From Pseudomonas sp. TH43 (lineage in GTDB: Bacteria > Pseudomonadota > Gammaproteobacteria > Pseudomonadales > Pseudomonadaceae): a stretch of 64,000 nt of DNA. Below are positions 17,419 through 27,528 of the stretch, piece by piece. A program made the translations under genes and the position numbers. The stretch's first letter is position 1; every line of letters starts with the position of its first letter. The notes beneath the pieces are model-generated. The model made no database searches and had not been told where the DNA came from. It saw only the letters and a list, made by a program, of their open reading frames with translations. The stretch is from positions 496,001-560,000 of the forward strand of contig NZ_JAEKFI010000001.1 of NCBI RefSeq assembly GCF_016650635.1, written 5' to 3'.

Positions 17419-18720
17419 TCAGGTGGCGGTGGGTAGCCATAGCCGGAAGCGGGCGCCGCCCAATGGAGAGGACTCCACGGTGAGCGTGCCGCCCTGCGCT
17501 TCCAGTGCCCGGCGGCTGATGGCCAGTCCCAGACCAAACCCACCCGTGGCCCGATCGCGGCTGCGGTCCAGACGGTAAAACGGCTCGAAAATCCGTTCTC
17601 GCTCATCATCCGGGATACCGATTCCGTCGTCGTCGACCCAGATCTCACACCCTTCGCCATTCACCTGCACGCCAATCTGAATGCGTTTTTCGCAATAGCG
17701 CATCGCATTGCGCAGCAGGTTCTGGATGGCGCGGGCGGTCAGGCGCGGATCCAGCGAGAAGCGTTCGAGCTGGCCATGCAACAACACGTCGATGACGATT
17801 TCCGGCGACTCCAGTTCCTCGTCGACGCTGCCCAGAATGCTGTCGATGAATTCGTCCAGCGAGACTTCAATCTGTTCCGGCAATTGCGCCGGGTTCTGCA
17901 AGCGGCTATAGGACAGCAGCTCAAGCACCAGCTCGTCGAGCTCACGAATGTGCGCGACCAGGCCCTGCAAGCGCTCACGGCTGGCGGCCGGCAAATCGTC
18001 GGACAGCGCCAGCGCGAGGCCGAAATCGAGGCGCGTCAGCGGTGTACGCAGCTCATGGGAGACCGCGTTAAGCAGGTCGCGTTGCTGATTCAGGAGGTTT
18101 TCGATGTCGCCGGCCATGGTGTCGAACACGTTGGCCAGACTGCCGATGTTCGAACTCTGGGCGATTTTCGTGCGTTCGCTCAAATGGCCTTTACCGAAGC
18201 GTTCGGCAGTGCCCTTGAGGCGTTCGAGATCGCGCCAGTGCGGGCGCAACCACAGCAGCAGGCACGCCAACAGGCTCGCGCCGATCAACACGTTGATGCT
18301 CCAGTACAACAGATTGACGTCCATCGGGTCCGGCGGTACGACCATTTGCACCGCCATGTCGTCATTCAGCGGCGTCACCGCCAACGTGCGCCAGCCCCAG
18401 TCGCCGATGCGCACCACGTTCTCGCCACGGCGTAACCGTTGCTGCTCGATCGCCGTGAAGTCGGCGTTATCGATGCGCGCGAGGGCGATGTGCAAGGGCT
18501 GGAAATCCTTGTCCATCGACGCCGCAATCGCCGGCCATTGATCGTGCGGCGCAGCATGAAACTGCTTGGTGATCAGCGATTGCAGGCCGCGCGAATAATC
18601 CAGGTTATAGGTGACGAATCGATCGCGGAACGCCATGACCACCAGATCCGGCACCAGATAGATCGCCGCGCTGTACGAGACAATCGTCACCAGGTACAGA
18701 CGAAAGAGGATGCGAAACAT
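17419..18720 (-). CDS. RstB-like sensor histidine kinase
   Basis: Protein of 433 residues. There are two membrane segments (about 8-30 and 137-158) around a periplasmic sensor of ~105 residues, then a HAMP domain, then the phosphoacceptor helix AVSHELRTPLTRLDFGL with H222. N, G1 and G2 boxes follow as LRNAMRYCE, VDDDGIGIPD and GGFGLGLAISRRALEAQGG. It sits 4 bases after the response regulator gene, on the same strand, and phosphorylates it by inference. The pair most resembles RstB/RstA of enterobacteria. The signal sensed is not evident. Confidence 0.9.
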   Translation of the reverse strand: MFRILFRLYLVTIVSYSAAIYLVPDLVVMAFRDRFVTYNLDYSRGLQSLITKQFHAAPHDQWPAIAASMDKDFQPLHIALARIDNADFTAIEQQRLRRGENVVRIGDWGWRTLAVTPLNDDMAVQMVVPPDPMDVNLLYWSINVLIGASLLACLLLWLRPHWRDLERLKGTAERFGKGHLSERTKIAQSSNIGSLANVFDTMAGDIENLLNQQRDLLNAVSHELRTPLTRLDFGLALALSDDLPAASRERLQGLVAHIRELDELVLELLSYSRLQNPAQLPEQIEVSLDEFIDSILGSVDEELESPEIVIDVLLHGQLERFSLDPRLTARAIQNLLRNAMRYCEKRIQIGVQVNGEGCEIWVDDDGIGIPDDERERIFEPFYRLDRSRDRATGGFGLGLAISRRALEAQGGTLTVESSPLGGARFRLWLPTAT

Positions 18721-18724
18721 CAGC

Positions 18725-19426
18725 TCAGCATTCCCACTCGGAACGGCTGAACAGATAACCCTTGCCCCACACGGTCTTGATCTTGCGTGCTTCGCCGGCG
18801 TGGTCGTCGAACTTGCGCCGCAGCTTGGAGATCGCGACGTCCACCGAGCGGTCGGTGCCGTTGAACTCGATGCCGCGCAAACGTTGCAGAATCTGGTCTC
18901 GGCTCAGCACTTCGCCGGCATGCCGGGCCAGCACCACCAGCAAGTTGTACTCACCGCTGGACAGTTCCACCGGTTGATCGCGCCAGCTCACGGTACGCTC
19001 GGACAGATCAATGCACAGATTGCCCATGACGATGCGATCGTTGACCGTCAACGGCTCGCCGAGGCTGCTGCGGCGCAGCAAGGTACGCACCCGCGCCAGC
19101 AAGACGCGCGGCTCGCACGGCTTGGTCACGTAATCGTCGGCGCCCATTTCCAGGCCCAGCACCTGGTCGTGGCTGTCATCGCGGGCGGTGAGCATCAGGA
19201 TCGGCAGCGTTGCCGAGTCGGCACGCAGCAAGCGGCACACCTGCAGACCATCGAGGCCCGGCAGCATCAGGTCGAGAATCACCAGATCCGGCGGATTGAC
19301 CCGCGCCCGCTCACGTACGTGATCGCCACGGCCAATGACGCTGACGGAATAGCCGTTGCGCTCCAGGTAGCTGGAAATCAGTTCGGCGAGGGCGGTGTCG
19401 TCTTCGACCAGGAGGATGTTGGGCAT
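18725..19426 (-). CDS. RstA-like OmpR family response regulator
   Basis: Protein of 233 residues. The receiver domain begins MPNILLVEDDTALAELI, has its phosphoacceptor at D52 (VILDLMLPGLDG), the T/S switch in LMLTARDD and K in YVTKPCEP. The C-terminal winged helix carries SSGEYNLLVVLARHAGEVLSRDQILQ and RSVDVAISKLRRKFDD...KTVWGKGYLF. The start at 19426 was chosen because the longer open frame runs through a REP element. It is divergent from an RND efflux operon and may regulate it. Confidence 0.92.
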   Translation of the reverse strand: MPNILLVEDDTALAELISSYLERNGYSVSVIGRGDHVRERARVNPPDLVILDLMLPGLDGLQVCRLLRADSATLPILMLTARDDSHDQVLGLEMGADDYVTKPCEPRVLLARVRTLLRRSSLGEPLTVNDRIVMGNLCIDLSERTVSWRDQPVELSSGEYNLLVVLARHAGEVLSRDQILQRLRGIEFNGTDRSVDVAISKLRRKFDDHAGEARKIKTVWGKGYLFSRSEWEC

Positions 19427-19464
19427 GGGTGATCCAGAAAGTGCAGTGGCAACATTGAAGGCCT

Positions 19465-19557
19465 CATCGCGGGCAAGCCCGCTCCCACAGTGTTCTCGGG
19501 TGTTCACATGATTCGTGTCCACAACCGATCCCCGTGGGAGCGGGCTTGCCCGCGATG
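19465..19557. repeat. REP/REPIN-type inverted repeat, GCGGGCAAGCCCGC class
   Basis: CATCGCGGGCAAGCCCGCTC and its complement are separated by about 45 bases. It lies in the divergent gap between the response regulator and the RND operon. Confidence 0.9.
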
Positions 19558-19628
19558 GCGATGCAACTGTCGCAATAAATTTCAAGGCGTAAAGGATATA
19601 CGCCCTCACCCGTCCCTGAGTAAAACCC

Positions 19629-19645
19629 TTACACAATTTCACACA
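19629..19645. promoter_or_regulatory. Direct TTACACA/TTCACAC half-sites before the RND operon
   Basis: TTACACAATTTCACACA holds two similar half-sites in tandem, about 75-90 bases before the adaptor gene. RstA-like regulators bind tandem TACA-type half-sites, so this is a candidate target of the divergent regulator. Confidence 0.35.
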
Positions 19646-19717
19646 GCGCCTACAAAGCTTCACCGCTACTCTGCGCGACTGGCCGTAGGATGCGCGCATC
19701 AATATTGGGGGTGGTAA

Positions 19718-20875
19718 ATGTCGAACAAACTGTTGGCCGGGCTCGGCCTGATCGCAATGGCGCTGACGCTGAGTGCCTGTGACTCGTCCTCGAAAGCCGA
19801 GGAACAGGCGCCGCCAGCCACTGTGCGCATCGAAACCATCGAGGCCCATCCCCTGTCGATCAGCAGCGAACTGAGCGGGCGCATCGCCGCCCCGCGGATC
19901 GCCGAAGTACGCGCCCGGGTGGCAGGCGTGGTTCTGCAACGCACCTTTCGCGAAGGCAGTGACGTGAAAAAGGGCGATGTGCTGTTCCGCATCGACCCGG
20001 CACCGTTCAAGGCCGATCTCGACAGCGCCGACGCCGCTTTACGCAAGGCTGAAGCCAATGCGTTTCAGGCAAAACTGCAAGAGCAGCGTTATGCGCAATT
20101 GATCGACGACAAAGCCATCAGCGCGCAGGACTACGACAATGCCCGCGCCAACGCCCGACAGACCGCCGCCGACGTCGCAGCCAACAAAGCCGCCGTCGAG
20201 CGGGCCCGACTCAATCTGGGTTACGCCACCGTCACCGCGCCAATCTCCGGGCGTGTCGGGCGTGCGCTGGTCACCGAAGGCGCGCTGGTCGGGCAAAACG
20301 AAACCACACCATTGGCGCTGATTCAGCAGCTCAATCCGATCCACGCCGACGTCACCCAGTCGACCCGTGAGCTGAACGAACTGCGCCGCGCGTTCCGCTC
20401 CGGTCAGTTGCAGCAGGTTGGCCAGGATCAAGTCAAAGCCACACTGATTCAGGACGACGGCAGTCTTTACCCGCTGCCGGGCAAGTTGCTCTTCGCGGAT
20501 ATCACGGTTGATCCGGGCACCGGGCAGATCATTCTGCGCAGCGAGTTCCCCAACCCGGACCTCGATCTGCTTCCGGGCAGTTTCGTGCGCGTGCGACTTG
20601 AGCAGGCAACCATCAAAGATGGCATTACCGTGCCGCAACGCGCGGTACAGCGTGACAGCGCCGGTATTGCGCAGGTGCTGACGGTCGATGAGCAAATGCG
20701 CATTGCCCAGCAACCGGTGCAACTGGGCGCGGTGCAAAACGATCGCTGGATCGTCACTGGCGGCCTCAAGCCCGGCGACCGCATTGTCATCGAAGGCCTG
20801 CAACACGCCCGTCCCGGCGAGAAAGTGCAGATCGACGACACCCCTCTTCCACTTGCCCAGACTTCTGGTCAGTAA
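19718..20875 (+). CDS. RND efflux periplasmic adaptor, MexA/AcrA type lipoprotein
   Basis: Protein of 385 residues. A lipoprotein signal ends at LSAC (C22), as in AcrA and MexA. A biotinyl-lipoyl hairpin domain follows with VRARVAGVVLQRTFREGSDVKKGDVLFRID, an alpha-helical hairpin around 95-165, and the second lipoyl half APISGRVGRALVTEGALV. The protein links the inner-membrane pump to an outer-membrane channel. The pump gene starts 15 bases downstream. The exact orthologue (MexA, MexP, TtgA and similar) cannot be fixed by eye. No outer-membrane channel gene follows. Confidence 0.9.
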   Translation: MSNKLLAGLGLIAMALTLSACDSSSKAEEQAPPATVRIETIEAHPLSISSELSGRIAAPRIAEVRARVAGVVLQRTFREGSDVKKGDVLFRIDPAPFKADLDSADAALRKAEANAFQAKLQEQRYAQLIDDKAISAQDYDNARANARQTAADVAANKAAVERARLNLGYATVTAPISGRVGRALVTEGALVGQNETTPLALIQQLNPIHADVTQSTRELNELRRAFRSGQLQQVGQDQVKATLIQDDGSLYPLPGKLLFADITVDPGTGQIILRSEFPNPDLDLLPGSFVRVRLEQATIKDGITVPQRAVQRDSAGIAQVLTVDEQMRIAQQPVQLGAVQNDRWIVTGGLKPGDRIVIEGLQHARPGEKVQIDDTPLPLAQTSGQ

Positions 20876-20890
20876 GCAGGACGCTTTTCT

Positions 20891-23800
20891 ATGCCGCAGT
20901 TCTTTATCGACCGCCCGGTATTTGCCTGGGTCGTTGCGTTGTTCATCCTGTTGGCCGGTGCGCTCGCCATCCCGCAATTGCCGGTGGCGCAATACCCCGA
21001 TGTCGCGCCGCCGCAGATCGAAATCTATGCCGTGTACCCTGGCGCGTCGGCGCAAACCGTCGATGAAAGCGTGGTCAGCCTGATCGAAGAAGAGCTCAAC
21101 GGTGCCGATCACCTGCTGTACTTCGAATCGCAGAGCAGCCTTGGCAGCGCCACGATCAAAGCGACCTTCCAGCCCGGCACCAATCCGGAACTGGCGCAGG
21201 TCGACGTGCAAAACCGTCTGAAAGTGGTCGAGTCACGCCTGCCGCAAGCGGTCAATCAGCAAGGCTTGCAGGTGGAGAAAGTCTCTTCCGGTTTCCTTTT
21301 GTTGATCACCCTGACGTCCAGTGACGGCAAGCTTGATGATGTGGCGCTCAGCGATTATCTGGCGCGCAACGTGATGAACGAGATCAAGCGCCTCGACGGC
21401 GTCGGCAAGGCGCAGTTGTATGGCGCCGAACGGGCCATGCGCGTGTGGATCGATCCGCAGAAACTCATCGGCTTCAACCTGACGCCGGCTGACGTCAACG
21501 CCGCCATCGTCGCGCAGAACGCCCAGGTTTCCGCCGGCAGCATTGGCGATTTGCCCAACCCGTCCAGCCAGGAAATCACCGCGACGATTCTGGTCAAGGG
21601 CCAGTTGTCGACGCCGGAGGAATTTGCCGACATCGTGCTCAAGGCCAATCCGGACGGTTCGACCGTGCGCATCGGTGACGTCGCACGGGTCGAGGTTGGC
21701 AGTCAGGAATATCAGTTCGGTACACGTCTCAACGGCAAACCGTCGACCGCCGTCGGCGTGCAGCTGTCGCCAGGCGCCAACGCGCTGAACACCGCAACAC
21801 TGGTGCGGACGAAAATGGACGAATTGTCGCGCTACTTCCCGGCTGGCGTGGAATACAAGATCCCGTACGACACCTCGCCCTTCGTCAAAGTCTCGATCAC
21901 CAAAGTGGTTTACACCCTCGGCGAGGCAATGTTGCTGGTGTTTGCGGTGATGTTCCTGTTCCTGCAGAACGTGCGCTACACGCTCATTCCTACGCTGGTG
22001 GTGCCAGTGGCGCTGATGGGCACTTTCGCGACCATGCTGGCGCTGGGCTTTTCGATCAACGTGCTGACCATGTTCGGCATGGTTCTGGCCATTGGCATTC
22101 TGGTGGACGACGCGATTGTCGTGGTCGAGAACGTCGAGCGGATCATGGCCACCGAGGGTTTGTCGCCCAAGGAAGCCACACGCAAGGCGATGACGCAGAT
22201 CACTGGCGCCATCATCGGCATCACCCTGGTGCTGGTGGCAGTGTTCATTCCGATGGCGTTCATGCAAGGCTCGGTCGGGGTAATCTACCAGCAGTTCTCG
22301 CTGTCGATGGCCACCTCGATTCTGTTCTCGGCGTTTCTCGCCCTGACCTTGACCCCGGCGTTGTGCGCAACGCTGCTCAAACCGATCGCCAAAGGCGAAC
22401 ACCACGAAAAACGCGGTTTTTTCGGTTGGTTCAACCGCCGCTTCGAACAGTTGACCGAGCGCTATCAGGGCTGGGTCGGTTATGCGCTGAAACGCACCGG
22501 TCGCTATCTGCTGATCTACGGGGTGTTGCTGGTCGGCCTGGGCCTGCTTTTTGCGCGCCTGCCCTCCTCGTTCCTGCCGGTCGAAGACCAGGGTTACACC
22601 ATCACCGATATTCAACTGCCACCCGGCGCGACCAAGAACCGTACGGTGCAGGTGGCCGAACAGTTCGAGGCGCATAACGCTGGCGAACCGGGGATCAGCG
22701 ACAGCGTGGTGATTCTCGGCTTCAGCTTCTCCGGCAGTGGGCAGAACGCCGCGTTAGCGTTCAGCACACTGAAAGACTGGTCGCAACGCGGCAGCGACGA
22801 CTCGGCAAGCTCGATTGCCGACCGCGCCAATATCGCCCTCAGCCAGATCAAGGACGCCATGGCCTTCGCCGTGCTGCCACCGCCGGTTGACGGCTTGGGC
22901 ACATCGAGTGGTTTCGAGTTCCGCTTGCAGGATCGCGGCGGCCTCGGCCACGCAACATTGATGCAGGCGCGCTCGGAACTGCTAGCCGCCGCCGAGAAAA
23001 GCCCGGTGCTGATGAACGTGCGTGAAAGCGCACTGGCCGAAGCACCGCAAGTGCAACTCGAAGTGGATCGTAAGCAGGCCAATGCGTTAGGCGTGTCGTT
23101 TGCCGATATCGGTAGCGTCCTGTCCACCGCTGTGGGCTCGAGCTACATCAATGACTTCCCCAATCAGGGAAGGATGCAGCGCGTGGTCGTACAGGCCGAA
23201 GGTAATCAGCGCAGCCAGGTCGACGACCTGCTGAAGATGCACGTACGCAATAACAACGGAAAAATGGTGCCGCTGTCGGCATTTGTGCAGGCCAAATGGA
23301 TTCAGGGCCCGGCACAGTTAACCCGTTACAACGGTTATCCGGCGATTGCCATTTCCGGCGAGCCGGCTCCGGGCCACAGCACTGGCGAGGCCATGGCGGA
23401 GATTGAACGTCTGGTTGCGCAAGGCCCGAAAGGCTTGGGCCAGGAATGGACCGGGCTGTCATTGCAGGAACGTCTGTCCGGCAGTCAGGCACCGATTCTG
23501 CTCGGGTTGTCGTTGCTGATCGTATTCCTGTGCCTGGCAGCGCTGTATGAGAGTTGGTCGATTCCAACTTCAGTGTTGCTGGTGGTGCCATTGGGCGTGT
23601 TGGGCGCGGTACTCGCGGTGACACTGCGCGGGATGCCCAACGATGTGTTCTTCAAGGTCGGCCTGATCACCATTATTGGCCTGTCGGCGAAGAACGCGAT
23701 CCTGATCATCGAGTTCGCCAAGAGCTTGTATGAAGAAGGGCATGACCTGATCGATGCGACGTTGCAGGCAGCGCGTCTTCGCCTGCGACCGATCGTGATG

Positions 23801-23989
23801 ACGTCGCTGGCGTTCATTCTCGGTGTAGTGCCGCTGGCCATCGCTACTGGCGCCAGTTCGGCGAGCCAACAAGCCATCGGCACCGGCGTGATCGGCGGAA
23901 TGATCACCGCGACGCTGGCGGTGATCTTCGTGCCGGTCTTCTTCGTCGTCGTCATGAAGCTCGTACAACGATTGACTAAACGCCACTAG
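20891..23989 (+). CDS. RND multidrug efflux transporter, HAE1 family
   Basis: Protein of 1032 residues, the normal length for AcrB/MexB-type pumps. It starts MPQFFIDRPVFAWVVALFI and has the TM4 proton-relay aspartates in GILVDDAIVVVENVERIM. The second half shows KVGLITIIGLSAKNAILIIEFAKSL with the TM10 lysine (K in SAKNA). It is a trimeric inner-membrane antiporter that captures hydrophobic drugs from membrane and periplasm and exports them with the adaptor encoded just upstream. The outer-membrane factor must come from elsewhere, as for MexXY/OprM. Substrate range is not readable. Confidence 0.93.
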   Translation: MPQFFIDRPVFAWVVALFILLAGALAIPQLPVAQYPDVAPPQIEIYAVYPGASAQTVDESVVSLIEEELNGADHLLYFESQSSLGSATIKATFQPGTNPELAQVDVQNRLKVVESRLPQAVNQQGLQVEKVSSGFLLLITLTSSDGKLDDVALSDYLARNVMNEIKRLDGVGKAQLYGAERAMRVWIDPQKLIGFNLTPADVNAAIVAQNAQVSAGSIGDLPNPSSQEITATILVKGQLSTPEEFADIVLKANPDGSTVRIGDVARVEVGSQEYQFGTRLNGKPSTAVGVQLSPGANALNTATLVRTKMDELSRYFPAGVEYKIPYDTSPFVKVSITKVVYTLGEAMLLVFAVMFLFLQNVRYTLIPTLVVPVALMGTFATMLALGFSINVLTMFGMVLAIGILVDDAIVVVENVERIMATEGLSPKEATRKAMTQITGAIIGITLVLVAVFIPMAFMQGSVGVIYQQFSLSMATSILFSAFLALTLTPALCATLLKPIAKGEHHEKRGFFGWFNRRFEQLTERYQGWVGYALKRTGRYLLIYGVLLVGLGLLFARLPSSFLPVEDQGYTITDIQLPPGATKNRTVQVAEQFEAHNAGEPGISDSVVILGFSFSGSGQNAALAFSTLKDWSQRGSDDSASSIADRANIALSQIKDAMAFAVLPPPVDGLGTSSGFEFRLQDRGGLGHATLMQARSELLAAAEKSPVLMNVRESALAEAPQVQLEVDRKQANALGVSFADIGSVLSTAVGSSYINDFPNQGRMQRVVVQAEGNQRSQVDDLLKMHVRNNNGKMVPLSAFVQAKWIQGPAQLTRYNGYPAIAISGEPAPGHSTGEAMAEIERLVAQGPKGLGQEWTGLSLQERLSGSQAPILLGLSLLIVFLCLAALYESWSIPTSVLLVVPLGVLGAVLAVTLRGMPNDVFFKVGLITIIGLSAKNAILIIEFAKSLYEEGHDLIDATLQAARLRLRPIVMTSLAFILGVVPLAIATGASSASQQAIGTGVIGGMITATLAVIFVPVFFVVVMKLVQRLTKRH

Positions 23990-23995
23990 CCCCAA

Positions 23996-24087
23996 TGCGG
24001 GAGCGAGCCTGCTCGCGAGGACGTCTTCAGATTCGACATCAATGTTGGCTGATCCGACGCATTCGCGAGCAGGCTCGCTCCCACAGG
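23996..24087. repeat. REP/REPIN-type inverted repeat, GAGCAGGCTC class
   Basis: GCGGGAGCGAGCCTGCTCGC is mirrored by TTCGCGAGCAGGCTCGCTCC. It follows the RND pump gene and may serve as its transcription end. Confidence 0.88.
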
Positions 24088-24170
24088 TTTATTGCAATCA
24101 CCCAGCGTTGTGGTCATATCCGCCATCGCTAAGCTAAGGTGTCTGAACCACCTTCGCCCATCGAGTCCCC

Positions 24171-24812
24171 ATGCGCTTTCTCGCCCGTACCCACCCTCGC
24201 CTGTCCGCCGCCGCGCTGTTCGGACTCGCCACCGGCCTGCTTGTCCCGGCTGACTCGATCATCAGCAAAATCCTCATCGGCTGGAACGCCGGCGTCTGGA
24301 CTTACTTGATCCTGATGTTCTGGTTGACCGTGCGCGCCAGGGCGCCGGACGTTAAACGCATTGCCGTCATCGAAGACGAGAATGCCGGGCTGGTGCTGTT
24401 CGTCGTGTGCATCGCGGCATTGGCGAGTCTCGCCACCATCACCCTGGAACTGGCCGGCAGCAAAGATCTGGAAACCAGCCGCAAACTCATGCACTACGGC
24501 TTCACCGCCCTGACAGTCATCGGTTCGTGGCTGTTGATCGGGGTGATCTTCTGCGTGCACTACGCCCGCCTGTTTTACACCTGGGATGGCAAGGAACCGG
24601 CGCTGCGTTTCGCCGAAGGGCTGACCACGCCCAACTATTGGGACTTTCTGTATTTCTCGTTCACCATCGGCGTGGCGGTGCAGACGGCAGATGTTGGCGT
24701 GGCAACGCGCGATATTCGCAAAATCGTATTGGCGCAATCGTTGATCGGGTTTGTGTTCAACACGGCGATCCTCGGATTTTCGATCAACATCGCAGCCGGG
24801 CTCTTCGGGTGA
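24171..24812 (+). CDS. DUF1345 family inner membrane protein
   Basis: Protein of 213 residues with five or six hydrophobic segments. Family pattern: N-terminal [53 protein letters not shown], and the C-terminal [51 protein letters not shown]. This last part resembles a pore loop plus helix of ion channels, but no function is established for DUF1345. It is a single gene, with a strong bidirectional hairpin after it shared with the convergent autotransporter. Confidence 0.88.
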   Translation: MRFLARTHPRLSAAALFGLATGLLVPADSIISKILIGWNAGVWTYLILMFWLTVRARAPDVKRIAVIEDENAGLVLFVVCIAALASLATITLELAGSKDLETSRKLMHYGFTALTVIGSWLLIGVIFCVHYARLFYTWDGKEPALRFAEGLTTPNYWDFLYFSFTIGVAVQTADVGVATRDIRKIVLAQSLIGFVFNTAILGFSINIAAGLFG

Positions 24813-24824
24813 GTGCACAAAAAA

Positions 24825-24853
24825 ACGCCCCGGCAGCTTTGCACGGGGCGTTT
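24825..24853. terminator. Bidirectional rho-independent terminator
   Basis: AACGCCCCG and CGGGGCGTT form a 9-base stem with A and T runs on both sides. It serves the convergent DUF1345 and autotransporter genes. Confidence 0.85.
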
Positions 24854-24867
24854 GTTGTTTCAGCGCA

Positions 24868-27528
24868 TCAGAAGAAGTAACTGACTCTCAAGCTGCCGCT
24901 CCAGTCCTGGCTGACGGTGTTGCCCTTGCTGCCGCCAACCTGACCGGAAACCTGCCAGTTGCGTTGCGTCGGCATCCACTTCAGACCAGCGCCATACTCC
25001 AGGGAGCTGCTCGCACGGTCATCATCGAAGCTGTTGTCGTTGATTTTGACTTCGTTGGTCTTGACGAATTCATGATTGAAAGCCGTCGACACACTGGGCT
25101 CAAGCAGGCTGCCGTTATCAAGCGTGATCACCCGGCCACCACGAACCCCCACTTTGCCCTGGAACGAGCGCAGGGTATCGGCTTTGACCTGCAAGCCATT
25201 ATCAAGACGGTACTCATCGCTTTGGACAACGCCGGTTGATAGCTGAACCTGCGGCTCGACGAAATAGGCATTGCCAAGCTCAATATGCTTGCCGACCGCC
25301 ATCGAACCGCTTGCGCCCAGCGCCTTGTAATCGCCCTTGGCGCGAGAGCCATCGCTCATGGTCACCTTGGCTTTGTTATCGAACTGGTTGACCTTGGCCA
25401 TGACATTGACGAATACACCGCTGGCAACATCAAAAGTGCTGCCGTAGACACCTGCATTCAGACTATCGACAGTGGCCTCGGAACCATACTTCAGATCAAT
25501 GTTGGTACGACTCATCCCGAGGAACCCACCCACGACCCAAGGTCGCCCGCCAAGCTCGACGAGTGTGTCGGCCCCGCCTGTGATGCCCGTCTGGTTCTGT
25601 GTGTAACCATCGCCAAAAGCATTGGCGACGTTGTACTGGTTACCATAACTGCGCACCCAGACGCTGTGACTCAACTTGACCGAACTGTCATCCATCGCCC
25701 GCAGCGAAGCTTCAGGGCGAACGCTCATACTGCGATCGCCGATCTGGTCAGTGAGCATCGCAGCCTCGGCGTTGAGTACGCTGCGGGCGCTGCCGGCCAA
25801 CGCCAGTGCGGTATTGCTGGAAGTACTGACGGTTTCCTTGTCCGGGTTCAGATACAAACCCTGACCTTCCCTGGTCAATCGATAGACGAACGCGCCGGCA
25901 TCCACGGTTTCACGTCCTCCCAGCGAAAAACTCGCATCGCCAGCTGCGATATTGCCGACCTTCACGGCTTCGGCGGTGACGGGCGTCGTGCCGGTCGCGG
26001 CGATTTGCAGTTGATGTTGCCCGCTCGCGTTGCCGGTGACATTGAGGAAATCGGTATTTCCATCGCCCAAATCCGTGCCCATCAAAAACGTACCTCGACC
26101 GGAGAGGTCGCCCATATTCAGTTGCTGGAACTGCTCGGCCGTGCCCATGCGAACAACGCCGCTATCGAGGGCAAGACGTTGCACAGTGTTGTCGCCGGTC
26201 ATCACCCACTGCGCTGAATTGTTGATCGTCAGGCTGGCCGAATTGTTGATCTGCCCGGTCAGCACAGAGGCATTATCAAGCAGCACACTGCCGCTGGCAG
26301 CCGTGATGATATCGCCCGTAAGACTGCTGCCGTTGTTCAATGCAAGGCTCGAGACGTTTTCGACATTGCCATTGATTGCCGAACGGTTGTCCAGCGCTAC
26401 ACCGCCATGGGTGTCCGTCAGCACATTGCCGGTCATCTGACTGCCATTGCTCAGCGACAGATTGGCTACGTTTGCAACGTTACCATTGAGAACGGCGCTG
26501 TTGTTCAGGTTGACCGTGGCCGCCGTGCCTGCAACTGAACGGACATTGCCATTCAGGGTGCTGCGCGAGTCCAGATCAACCTGTGTCACGTTTTGCAAAT
26601 CACCTGCCAGCGCGGCGCCATTCTGCATCCGTAGCGAGATTGAGCTGCCGGTATCCGCAACGACATTGCCGCTCAACTGGCTTGCATCAACAGTGAGATT
26701 GGCAGTGGAACGGTTGGTGGCTTGCAGAAGATTGCCGTTGCCACCGATCAATCGGGAGTTGCCCAGAACATTGATGGTTGCAACCGTACCGGCAGTGCCA
26801 GAAGAGCCCAGCAAAATCGCCGCCCCTGTACCACCGGTCACTCGCGAATCGCTGAGCGTTACAGTGCTGGCGTTGATACCTGTGGTGTCGGTTACCACTT
26901 GCAGGCCATCCTTTACCCCGGAAAGGGTGCTGCCCTTAGCCGACAGCGTTGCACCACCGAGCTGCACACCGTAGCTGGTTGCACCGGTGCCTTGGATGGT
27001 CGAATTTTCGATGTTCAATACCGCAAAACCTACTGTGTTCGCGCCTCCCGCAGCGCCAGAAATCACACTGCCACCTTTCACTGTCGCAGTCGATGACGCC
27101 GGCGTGTTGATATTGCGCCCCAGTAGAAGGCCGAAACTGTTGGTGCTGGTGATGGTGGAGCGGTCAATGGTGGCTGAGCTATCGATCAACTGGATGGCCC
27201 CTCTACCGGTCACGCTATTGACGTCAGCTCCAGACATGGTCAGCACCGAAGTGTCCGCGCTGATACGTTGGCTCTGGCCACCGTTGAAGACGACATTGGC
27301 AGTCTGAGAATTGATGGTCAGCGCTATCGCGTTGTTGATCGTCAGCGTTCCACCTTGAGACACCACCCATGCCTCGGGTGCGGGAGGATTAGTGACTACT
27401 TCGCTTTCACCCGGCAGGAGTGTTCGGCTGTAGGCCTCTGGCACGGTCACAAGCGCGCTCGCAAGTGTGCTCGCGATCAGTGTTTTTTTTATAGCGTTCG
27501 GGTTTTTTAGACTCGAAAACAAACGCAT
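24868..27528 (-). CDS. Autotransporter outer membrane beta-barrel protein, pertactin-like passenger
   Basis: Protein of 886 residues. The long N-terminal signal is MRLFSSLKNPNAIKKTLIAS followed by TLASALVTVPEAYS. The passenger (~36-600) is a beta-helix rich in Asn, Ser, Gly and Thr, with repeated units of the form LNGNVxNVxxLxLxNGS. A pertactin-like central segment and a C-terminal barrel of ~270 residues end in SLRVSYFF, a normal outer-membrane C-terminal signature with terminal Phe. Type Va secretion is expected: the barrel inserts with the Bam machinery and exposes the passenger. No RGD motif or protease triad was noticed, so adhesion is only a guess. The next gene upstream on the same strand encodes an unusual 949-residue protein. 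Confidence 0.9.
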   Translation of the reverse strand: MRLFSSLKNPNAIKKTLIASTLASALVTVPEAYSRTLLPGESEVVTNPPAPEAWVVSQGGTLTINNAIALTINSQTANVVFNGGQSQRISADTSVLTMSGADVNSVTGRGAIQLIDSSATIDRSTITSTNSFGLLLGRNINTPASSTATVKGGSVISGAAGGANTVGFAVLNIENSTIQGTGATSYGVQLGGATLSAKGSTLSGVKDGLQVVTDTTGINASTVTLSDSRVTGGTGAAILLGSSGTAGTVATINVLGNSRLIGGNGNLLQATNRSTANLTVDASQLSGNVVADTGSSISLRMQNGAALAGDLQNVTQVDLDSRSTLNGNVRSVAGTAATVNLNNSAVLNGNVANVANLSLSNGSQMTGNVLTDTHGGVALDNRSAINGNVENVSSLALNNGSSLTGDIITAASGSVLLDNASVLTGQINNSASLTINNSAQWVMTGDNTVQRLALDSGVVRMGTAEQFQQLNMGDLSGRGTFLMGTDLGDGNTDFLNVTGNASGQHQLQIAATGTTPVTAEAVKVGNIAAGDASFSLGGRETVDAGAFVYRLTREGQGLYLNPDKETVSTSSNTALALAGSARSVLNAEAAMLTDQIGDRSMSVRPEASLRAMDDSSVKLSHSVWVRSYGNQYNVANAFGDGYTQNQTGITGGADTLVELGGRPWVVGGFLGMSRTNIDLKYGSEATVDSLNAGVYGSTFDVASGVFVNVMAKVNQFDNKAKVTMSDGSRAKGDYKALGASGSMAVGKHIELGNAYFVEPQVQLSTGVVQSDEYRLDNGLQVKADTLRSFQGKVGVRGGRVITLDNGSLLEPSVSTAFNHEFVKTNEVKINDNSFDDDRASSSLEYGAGLKWMPTQRNWQVSGQVGGSKGNTVSQDWSGSLRVSYFF

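Noticed and set aside
21233..22675. Long minus-strand open frame of 480 codons opposite the RND pump gene
   Set aside because: It is Gln/His/Arg-rich in a way typical of shadow frames and lies within the RND pump gene.
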